A DNA stretch of 64,000 nucleotides from Anaerohalosphaera lusitana (GTDB lineage Bacteria; Planctomycetota; Phycisphaerae; Sedimentisphaerales; Anaerohalosphaeraceae), in contig NZ_CP019791.1 in the NCBI RefSeq assembly GCF_002007645.1, positions 2,840,593 through 2,904,592 of the forward strand. The letters are read 5' to 3'. Below are positions 19,741-26,659 of this stretch, one piece after another. The translations under genes were made by a program, and so were the position numbers. Every line of letters starts with the position of its first letter. The first letter of the stretch is position 1. The notes under the pieces were generated by a model. It was not told the DNA's origin. It saw nothing but the letters and a program-made list of their open reading frames with translations, and ran no database searches.

Positions 19741-19814
19741 AGGCGGCGGTGGGATTCGAACCCACGAATAACGGTTTTGCAAACCGTCGCCTTAGGCCGC
19801 TTGGCTACGCCGCC
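19741..19814 (-). tRNA. tRNA-Cys (GCA)
   Basis: On the minus strand the acceptor stem GGCGGCG pairs with CGCCGCC. The D stem is GCC/GGC. The anticodon stem ACGGT/ACCGT encloses the loop TTGCAAA with anticodon GCA. The T stem GTGGG/CCCAC encloses TTCGAAT. CCA is not encoded. Its 3' end faces the integrase, so it is the likely integration site. Confidence 0.95.
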
Positions 19815-19862
19815 GAGGTTGCTGAGCCGTCTGTGCGGTCTGTCAGCGATTTAGAATGATGA

Positions 19863-19890
19863 ATTATAGCCATGTTTTCGGGTTTGGCAA
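19863..19890 (-). promoter_or_regulatory. Promoter of tRNA-Cys
   Basis: On the minus strand TTGCCA (19890-19885) and a perfect TATAAT (19868-19863) are 16 bases apart, and the tRNA starts about 50 bases downstream. This is a good housekeeping-type promoter. Confidence 0.7.
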
Positions 19891-20004
19891 GGGCAAAGCG
19901 ACAAATTTTAGGGATTTTGCCGCGGCTGATGGGGTACGCAAAGGTCTGATTGGCTGCGGGGCTTTGAAAACGGGTTTGTGATAATGCCCCCCTGCCGTCG
20001 ATTA

Positions 20005-21144
20005 TCAGGACAGGCGTGTTTTGAAGTCCTGATATGTGAAGCGACGCTGGAGTTTGTAATCGTCGGTATCGGGTTCGTAAGTCACTATGTCTGGGAGGTT
20101 TATGCCGTTGAACATGGTGTTTTTGACCATGGTGTAATGGGCCATGTCGTGGAAGATGAGCTTGTCGCCCGGTTTTAAGGGGGCATCGAAGGAGTAGTCG
20201 CCGATGACATCGCCAGCGAGGCAGGTCGGGCCGGCGAGGCGGTATGTGTGGGGTTTCTTGCCGGGTTCATCCGCGCCGCTGATCTGGGGTCGGTAAGGCA
20301 TTTCGAGGACGTCGGGCATGTGGGCCGCGGCGGAGGTATCGAGTATGGCGATGTCGCAGGCATTATGAACTATGTCGAGGACGGTGGCGATGAGAAATCC
20401 GGTGTTTAGTGCGATTGCTTCACCGGGTTCGAGGTAGACCTGCACGTCGTACTTGCTTTGGAAATCGCTAATGAGTTTACAGAGCAGGTCGATGTCGTAG
20501 TCCGGGCGGGTGATGTGGTGACCGCCGCCGAAATTGATCCATTGCATCTGCGGTATGAATTCGCCGAACTGCTTTTCAACGGCTGCGAGGGTTCGCTGGA
20601 GCGAGTCTGCATTGAGTTCGCACAGGGTATGGAAATGCAGACCCGTGATGCCGTCGAGCATGTCGGCTGGGAACAGATCGCGGGTGATGCCGAGTCGCGA
20701 GCCGGGTGAGCAGGGATCGTAGATGGCGGTTTTGACTTCGGAGTGCATGGGGTTAATGCGGAGGCCGCACTTGAGGGCCCTGCTGCCGGCTGCTATGCGG
20801 GGTTTGAATTTTTGCCACTGGTTCGCAGAGTTGAAAATAATATGATCGCTGTTTGCGATTAGCTGGTCGAACTCGTCGTCGCGATATGCAGGGGCGGTGA
20901 GGTGGACCTCTTTGCCGAATTCTTCGCGACCGAGTCGTGCTTCGTGCAGGGAGCTGGCTGCGGTGCCGGCGAGATATTCGCAGACTATGTCGAAGACGCT
21001 CCACATAGCGAAGCCCTTAAGGGCGAGCAGTATCCTGCAGCCGGTGCGATTCTGGACGTCTGCGAGGGTCTCACAGTTTTTGCGCAGCAGGCCGCGGTCG
21101 ACGAGATAGCATGGAGTCGTTATCTTGCTCAGGTCGTAATTCAA
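20005..21144 (-). CDS. nspC: Carboxynorspermidine/carboxyspermidine decarboxylase
   Basis: The predicted protein has 379 aa, starting at TTG 21144 with AAGGAG six bases upstream. It belongs to the group IV PLP decarboxylases (alanine-racemase fold). The N-terminal TPCYLVDRGLLRKNCE and the PLP lysine K43 (LLALKGFAMWSVF) are typical of NspC. LHFHTLCE, the glycine loop NFGGGHHI, YLEPGEA and the Cys region RLAGPTCLAGD are all present. It releases CO2 from carboxynorspermidine or carboxyspermidine, giving norspermidine or spermidine. It lies 23 bases after the dehydrogenase gene, the standard two-gene pathway. It appears complete. Confidence 0.92.
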   Translation of the reverse strand: MNYDLSKITTPCYLVDRGLLRKNCETLADVQNRTGCRILLALKGFAMWSVFDIVCEYLAGTAASSLHEARLGREEFGKEVHLTAPAYRDDEFDQLIANSDHIIFNSANQWQKFKPRIAAGSRALKCGLRINPMHSEVKTAIYDPCSPGSRLGITRDLFPADMLDGITGLHFHTLCELNADSLQRTLAAVEKQFGEFIPQMQWINFGGGHHITRPDYDIDLLCKLISDFQSKYDVQVYLEPGEAIALNTGFLIATVLDIVHNACDIAILDTSAAAHMPDVLEMPYRPQISGADEPGKKPHTYRLAGPTCLAGDVIGDYSFDAPLKPGDKLIFHDMAHYTMVKNTMFNGINLPDIVTYEPDTDDYKLQRRFTYQDFKTRLS

Positions 21145-21167
21145 CTCAAGCTCCTTTGACGGATACG

Positions 21168-22358
21168 TTAGCTGTCCAGCGTTTTGCCTTCGATGACCTT
21201 CCAGGGGAGGCCGTGCTTGTTGAGCATGTCCATGAAGGGATCGGGATCGAACTGCTCCATGTTATAAACACCGGGCTTGTGCCACTGGTCCGTCAGGATC
21301 ATGGCTGCGCCGATCATGGCGGGAACACCGGTGGTGTATGAGACGGCCTGTGCCTTGACCTCTTCGTAGCATTTGGCGTGGTCGCAGGTGTTGTAGATCA
21401 TGATGCGTTTTGTTTCACCGTTCTTGACGCCTTCCATGATGCAGCCGATGCAGGTTTTGCCCTTGTAATTGACACCGAGTGAACCGGGGTCGGGCAGGAC
21501 GGCCTTTAGGAACTGCAGCGGGACGATCTGCTTGCCTTCGAACTCGACGGGCTCGATGCTGGTCATACCGACGTTCTGCAGGACCTGCAGATGATTTATG
21601 TATGCTTCCCCGAATGTCATCCAGAAGCGTATGCGTTTGAGGCCGTTGATATGCTTGACGAGGGACTCTTCCTCTTCATGGTAGAGGAGATAGGCCTTGC
21701 GGGGGCCGATCTCCGGGAAATCGATATCTTTGGAGACGGACATTGGTTCGATCTCTTTCCAGTCGCCCTGCTCCCAGTATTTGCCCTTTTGGGTGATCTC
21801 TCGGATGTTTATCTCGGGGTTGAAGTTGGTTGCGAACGGGTGGCCGTGCTCGCCTGCGTTGCAATCAACGATGTCTACGAAGTGGATCTCATCGAAGTAG
21901 TGCTTTTGTGCATAGGCGCAGAAGACGTTTGTGACGCCGGGATCGAAACCTGACCCTAGCAGGGCCATGATGCCGCTGTCGCGGAACTTGTCATCATAGG
22001 CCCATTGCCATTTATATTCGAATTTTGCTTCATCCGGAGGCTCGTAGTTTGCGGTGTCGAGGTAATCAACGCCGGCTTCGAGACATGCATCCATGATCGG
22101 AAGGTCCTGATACGGCAGAGCGACGTTAATGACGAGATCCGGACGGAACCTGGTTATCAGTGCCAGGGTCTGCTTGGGATCGTCTGCGTCAAGCTGTGCG
22201 GTTTCGATCGGCCTGTCGAGCATTGCAGCTATTTCGTCGCATTTGGATTTTGTTCTGCTGGCCAGGCATATGTCTGTAAATATTTCGGGAAGCTGGGCGC
22301 ATTTCTGGACCACGACATTGCCGACTCCGCCGGCTCCGATTATAAGTACTCTACTCAA
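21168..22358 (-). CDS. Carboxynorspermidine/carboxyspermidine dehydrogenase (saccharopine dehydrogenase family)
   Basis: The predicted protein has 396 aa, starting at TTG 22358 with GGAGG six bases upstream. The N-terminus VLIIGAGGVGNVVVQKCAQ is an NADPH-binding Rossmann motif. LGSGFDPGVTNVFCAYA and DCNAGEHGHPFATNFNPEINIREI are hallmarks of the polyamine branch of the saccharopine dehydrogenase family. It condenses aspartate semialdehyde with a diamine (diaminopropane or putrescine) and reduces the Schiff base; the product is the substrate of the next gene's enzyme. It is first in the two-gene operon, behind a leader with a hairpin. Confidence 0.9.
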   Translation of the reverse strand: MSRVLIIGAGGVGNVVVQKCAQLPEIFTDICLASRTKSKCDEIAAMLDRPIETAQLDADDPKQTLALITRFRPDLVINVALPYQDLPIMDACLEAGVDYLDTANYEPPDEAKFEYKWQWAYDDKFRDSGIMALLGSGFDPGVTNVFCAYAQKHYFDEIHFVDIVDCNAGEHGHPFATNFNPEINIREITQKGKYWEQGDWKEIEPMSVSKDIDFPEIGPRKAYLLYHEEEESLVKHINGLKRIRFWMTFGEAYINHLQVLQNVGMTSIEPVEFEGKQIVPLQFLKAVLPDPGSLGVNYKGKTCIGCIMEGVKNGETKRIMIYNTCDHAKCYEEVKAQAVSYTTGVPAMIGAAMILTDQWHKPGVYNMEQFDPDPFMDMLNKHGLPWKVIEGKTLDS

Positions 22359-22396
22359 TTGGGACCTCCAGACAAGTTTTCGAGGTTAACTGATCA

Positions 22397-22446
22397 GGCG
22401 GGAGCTACCGTAAGAAACCCGCCAATCACAGGATGCGCAGAGTATA
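22397..22446 (-). promoter_or_regulatory. Possible promoter and leader hairpin of the polyamine operon
   Basis: On the minus strand TATACT (22446-22441) could be a -10 box; the -35 is weak. The leader would contain a GGCGGG/CCCGCC hairpin (22397-22402 and 22418-22423, 15-nt loop) about 40 bases before the start codon. No known riboswitch is recognised. Confidence 0.35.
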
Positions 22447-22574
22447 GGATGCGAGCAACAAAAATCCAGCAAAATCGGGAGATGTGACGGTATTTTTTTG
22501 TCCAAAGTACGCGACGTGCCTAAATATGCACGTAGGCTGGAGATATCCTATTTTTATGCGGCAGAACGGCGGTC

Positions 22575-25397
22575 CTAGGGGGCGATGTCCGGGGAAACTT
22601 TTACGCCTGAGACGATATCGCCAAAGCCGTGGTGTGTACCGTTCGCATCTACGACTTTGACGGATACCAAGCGTTTTTGTGCTGCCCAATCGCCCTGCTG
22701 ATCTGTGCACTGGACGATGACTTCACTGCCCTGCCTGTGGGCGGCAAATATCGAAAGGCAGAATTGGCCCTTCTGATAACCGTAACCATCGCCGGCGTCT
22801 TCGTAGAGCATGCCGGAGGCTTTGCCCTGTTGGTCGAGGACTACGATAAGTGAGAGCGGCAGGCTTCGGTTTATCTGTTCGGTCGTCTGAACGACTGGGC
22901 CGAGGGGGATGATCGAGCCGGGGCGGACCTTGAGGTCGCACTGGTACGGGTCGGTGCTGCTGTCCTCACCTACTAGTGAAATGGTTTGCCAGGCTACTTT
23001 GGGCATTGGGCCTGGAGCGGACCATTTGGGTACGACCATCAGGTCCGGACCGATCAGAAACGCGTGGTCCTGATTGCGGAGTGACAAATCTGAGGGATCG
23101 GCGAAGAAGAGCGGCTGCATAACCGGGGAGCCGGTCTTGTGAGCTTTGCGGAAGGCTGTGTAGATATAGGGCATGAGTCGGTAGCGTCGCTGCAGGGCCG
23201 TGCGGGCCGCCTTTTCAGTTTCAGGGCCGAAGGACCAGGGTTCCTGATCTGCGGTATCCTTGGCTGAATGGGCACGGCTGAAGGGATAGAATGCCCCTGC
23301 AGATATCCAATGAGCCCAGAGCTCGGGAGTTGCATCACCGACAAAGCCGCCGATGTCGGGGCCGTTGAATGGCTGGCCGGAGAGGCTGAGGTTGAGGGAC
23401 ATTGGGATGGACAATTCCATGTGTTTGCGGGTTGCGTTATTGTCGCCTGTCCAGGTCGCTGCGTAGCGGTGTCCGCCGAGGAAGTTGGCCCGGGAGAGAA
23501 CGAACGGCCGTTTGTCTGGGCGAGCATCTTTGATGCCCCGGCGGGATGCTTTGACCATCAGCATGCCGTAGACGTTGTGGTACCGGATATGCAGGCCAGG
23601 GGCGAGCTCGCCGCCACCGCGATGCTGATTATCCAGGGGCATGGTTCCGTTTGTCTTGTCGTTGAAGACGGCGGGTTCGTTCATGTCGTTCCAGACGCCG
23701 TCTATGCCGTGCGCGAGGAAGGGCTTGTAGAGGTCGGCCCACCAGTCGCGAACGGCTGGGGAGGTGAAGTCAGGGAAGACACAGTCACCGGGCCAGACAG
23801 GACCGATGTACGTATCACCGACTGCGGTTTTGACCCAGACGTCGGCTTCGGTGCCGCTGTCGTAAATGGAGTAGCCGGGGTCGTGCTTCACTCCGGGGTC
23901 GATCATCCAGACGCTTTTGAAGCCCTGGTTGTGGATATATTCGTTAGTTGCGGCGGGATCAGGGAAGTGGTTGGGGTCGAAGGTGAAGACGCGAAAACCG
24001 TCCATGTAATCGATATCGAACCATATCACGTCGCAGGGGATCTGTTTGGCGCGGAAGGTGTCGGCCACCTCGCGGACACGTGCGTCGGGAAAGTATGAGT
24101 AGCGGCACTGCTGGTAGCCGAGAGCCCAGCGGGGAGGCATGGGCATGGTGCCCGTGAGGTCTGCGAGTTTGTGCATGAGCTGCTGGGGTGAGTCTGCTTC
24201 GATCACGATTACCGGGAAGTCGGGTGCGACGGCGGTTGTCGTGAAGAGGATGCCTGCGCGGAGGTCTAGCTGTGACTTCCAGGTGCAGTCGAATACTATG
24301 CCGAATGCTGAACCGTCAGGGCGGACACCGAAGACCCACGGGTGAGACTGGTAGAGCTGGTCAGGCTCACCGTAGCCGTAATTGTCTTTGTTAAAAAGCG
24401 TGATCTTCTTGCCATTACGCATGAGCGAGCCGGTGACTTCGCCTGTGCCGTAGAGATCGACTTCGGCAGGTATAGAAACATAGACGTATTGCTTGTCGTC
24501 AAGCGTGCCAAAGTTTGGCTCGAGCTTCCAGCCTGACGGGACCGGGCCCTGGGGCGGCCGTTTTTTGTTGAGTGCAAAGGAATAGTAACCCACAGGCTTG
24601 TCCGGCCAGAAACGGGCAACGCTGGTGCCGATGCGGTTGGCGGTTTGGGGAGCGGCCATTTGCTGGGTGAGCTTCGAGATGTATTCGCCCGGGTTGTTAT
24701 CTGCGAGAGTAACAGAAGTCCAGTCGGTTCCGATGCGAATTTCGTCGAACTCACAGACACTGTTTTCGTTGCCGGAGCGTAGACGGAGTTCATCGAAGGC
24801 AAGCTCTGTTTCGTATTCGGTCCAGATGTGTGAGGGCTGGCGGGATTCGCTGCGTCGGCAGAAGGGGTCGAGACCAACCTTGATCCGCTCGGGGCCGTCA
24901 GGATTTGCGGTTATTCGCAGAACGATCTGGTGAACCTGCTTGTCGACCGGAATCGGAATTTCGCCGATAGGAATGCCCTGGCCGTCGGAGGTCCAGAAGC
25001 TGTAGTTCTGTGAGACGTAGTCGTTGCCCAGGCCGAAGACTTCGCTGCCGTTATTGTAAAGAACGAGTCCCGAGAATTTATCCTTTGTACTGTCTGAAAG
25101 CACACGATAGCAGAAGCTTATGTACAGATCATCAGGCTGCGGATCAGACGGGATGGCCTTGTCCAGCTTGTAGGTGACGCCATGAGTACGATCCTGGATG
25201 CGGATCCGGTCGCCTGTTTCCCGGTGGAATTTAGCGTTGAGACTGCCTGGCAGGATGCTGATATTCTCTGCGTCATGGTAAGCGGCTGGATCCGAAAAGC
25301 TCTCGGTGAACAGGATGTCCGCAGGGGCTGAGGCCGGGAGAAGCAGAACGAATAGAATAAGGGCAGTGGTAATTATTCTAGATTTATTAAGCAGCAT
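22575..25397 (-). CDS. Secreted GH31 alpha-glucosidase-type enzyme with N-terminal LamG-like domain
   Basis: The predicted protein has 940 aa with a signal peptide (MLLNKSRIITTALILFVLLL, cleavage near ASA). Residues 28-225 form a LamG-like jelly-roll. The GH31 N-terminal beta-sandwich follows, then the (beta/alpha)8 barrel with the catalytic nucleophile D571 in GVWNDMNEPAVF and the acid/base D652 in ATWTGDNNA; WFDIDYMDGFRVFTFD and GPDIGGF are also present. The family releases alpha-linked glucose (or xylose) from oligosaccharides. In context, with GH66 and GH13 upstream, isomalto- or malto-oligosaccharides are the likely substrate. Before an IS inserted, its start lay only 12 bases after the stop of the six-hairpin glycosidase gene, so it belonged to locus B; it may now depend on read-through or an IS promoter. 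Confidence 0.93.
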   Translation of the reverse strand: MLLNKSRIITTALILFVLLLPASAPADILFTESFSDPAAYHDAENISILPGSLNAKFHRETGDRIRIQDRTHGVTYKLDKAIPSDPQPDDLYISFCYRVLSDSTKDKFSGLVLYNNGSEVFGLGNDYVSQNYSFWTSDGQGIPIGEIPIPVDKQVHQIVLRITANPDGPERIKVGLDPFCRRSESRQPSHIWTEYETELAFDELRLRSGNENSVCEFDEIRIGTDWTSVTLADNNPGEYISKLTQQMAAPQTANRIGTSVARFWPDKPVGYYSFALNKKRPPQGPVPSGWKLEPNFGTLDDKQYVYVSIPAEVDLYGTGEVTGSLMRNGKKITLFNKDNYGYGEPDQLYQSHPWVFGVRPDGSAFGIVFDCTWKSQLDLRAGILFTTTAVAPDFPVIVIEADSPQQLMHKLADLTGTMPMPPRWALGYQQCRYSYFPDARVREVADTFRAKQIPCDVIWFDIDYMDGFRVFTFDPNHFPDPAATNEYIHNQGFKSVWMIDPGVKHDPGYSIYDSGTEADVWVKTAVGDTYIGPVWPGDCVFPDFTSPAVRDWWADLYKPFLAHGIDGVWNDMNEPAVFNDKTNGTMPLDNQHRGGGELAPGLHIRYHNVYGMLMVKASRRGIKDARPDKRPFVLSRANFLGGHRYAATWTGDNNATRKHMELSIPMSLNLSLSGQPFNGPDIGGFVGDATPELWAHWISAGAFYPFSRAHSAKDTADQEPWSFGPETEKAARTALQRRYRLMPYIYTAFRKAHKTGSPVMQPLFFADPSDLSLRNQDHAFLIGPDLMVVPKWSAPGPMPKVAWQTISLVGEDSSTDPYQCDLKVRPGSIIPLGPVVQTTEQINRSLPLSLIVVLDQQGKASGMLYEDAGDGYGYQKGQFCLSIFAAHRQGSEVIVQCTDQQGDWAAQKRLVSVKVVDANGTHHGFGDIVSGVKVSPDIAP

Positions 25398-25420
25398 CGC
25401 AACACCTGTCTAAAGCTTAA

Positions 25421-25438
25421 GGCCACCTCTAAAAATCA
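25421..25438. repeat. Left terminal inverted repeat of the IS
   Basis: This pairs with the right terminal repeat at 26700-26717, with identity over the inner CCTCTAAAAATCA and three outer mismatches. The adjacent TTAA at 25417-25420 is repeated at 26718-26721. Confidence 0.8.
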
Positions 25439-25594
25439 AGATTAGCGGCTCACGTATTAAATTAACAATATTTTGAGTTAAAATTGAACTCACTGTTGCA
25501 CAATTACGATTATTTGTCTCAATATGACGGCATTCAGTACTGGCGTCAAGCGGCACCGACTGGCTTTGCGGCCGTAGTGCCGCACCGTTGGCGG

Positions 25595-26608
25595 CTAAAG
25601 TCGAGCCAGCAGGCAGTATCTGTCTATATTATACGCAAGGTTTCGCATACAAATTTTCGTCTTGGCCCTGGCTATTCCTATAGTTCGAATGATCAAGTTG
25701 CCCGCCCGCATCTTCTGTATGCCGAAGACATGCTCAACTCGGCTGCGAGTTTTCGAACGTTTATAATTAGCTTCTATCTGACGCTGAGTCAGTTTTTTAT
25801 AACGACAGCCTTTTCGTTGAATATGGCCGCGGTAGCCTTCTTCTTTAATGTTATCCCGTTTTTCCGTCGAGCCGTAGGCAGAATCGGCCCATACATCCTT
25901 GCTGCTGTTGTTTGCATCAAGCAAGTCTTCAAAGACATTGCTGTCATGAACAGAGGCAGGCGTTACTTCACAGCTGCGAATAAACTTGTGCTTAACATCA
26001 ATATCAATATGGTTCTTATAGCCATAGTAGTTTACGCCGTTCTTCTGCACCCAGCGTGCATCGGTGTCTTTCTGGCGTTTCTTGGTATCGCTCCAGTTTT
26101 CGGGAACCTCGCCGTTCTTGATGGATTTATTCTCATCTCTGGTGTTACGCTGCTTTGGAACCGCTACAATACTGGCATCCACGATCTGGCCTTTTTTGGC
26201 AGAAAAGCCGTTTTTACGCAGAAACTCGTCGAACTGAGTAAAAAGGTTTTCGACAAGGCCGGCTTCGGTGAGCTGTTCTCTGAAAAGCCATATGGTCTTT
26301 GCATCAGGCACTCTGTCGCCAATACCCAGACCGAGAAAACGCATGAAGGAAATACGATCCCTTATCTGAAATTCGAGCTGATCGTCGGATATATTGTACA
26401 GGGAATCAAGTATCAATATCTTGAACATGAGTATAACATCAAAGGGTTTTCTGCCTGCGTTGGACTTTCGTTTTTTATCTCTGACAATCTCAAGGGTTTT
26501 GCGAAATTGCTCCCAGTCGACTATTTCATTAAGCTTGACAAGTGGGTCGCCGCTGTTGTCGAGTTGTTCAAAACGAGTCTGCCAGTCGAAAAGTCCTACT
26601 TGCATCAT
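25595..26608 (-). CDS. IS5-family DDE transposase
   Basis: The predicted protein has 337 aa; the ATG at 26608 has AAAGGA about six bases upstream. The N-terminal DUF772-type region (GRKPFDVILMFKILILDSLYNISDDQLEFQIRD) is followed by the DDE catalytic triad: Asp in GQIVDASIV, Asp in VWADSAYGS and Glu in RSRVEHVFG within a Y-(2)-R-(3)-E signature. It cuts and pastes the IS by an RNase H-like reaction. There is no frameshift, so it looks functional. The antisense strand of this gene also has a long open frame, which I treat as a shadow. Confidence 0.93.
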   Translation of the reverse strand: MMQVGLFDWQTRFEQLDNSGDPLVKLNEIVDWEQFRKTLEIVRDKKRKSNAGRKPFDVILMFKILILDSLYNISDDQLEFQIRDRISFMRFLGLGIGDRVPDAKTIWLFREQLTEAGLVENLFTQFDEFLRKNGFSAKKGQIVDASIVAVPKQRNTRDENKSIKNGEVPENWSDTKKRQKDTDARWVQKNGVNYYGYKNHIDIDVKHKFIRSCEVTPASVHDSNVFEDLLDANNSSKDVWADSAYGSTEKRDNIKEEGYRGHIQRKGCRYKKLTQRQIEANYKRSKTRSRVEHVFGIQKMRAGNLIIRTIGIARAKTKICMRNLAYNIDRYCLLARL

Positions 26609-26659
26609 GATCAATCCTTTGATTATGAGTCGAATAACCGTAATGTAATTGTCAATGAG

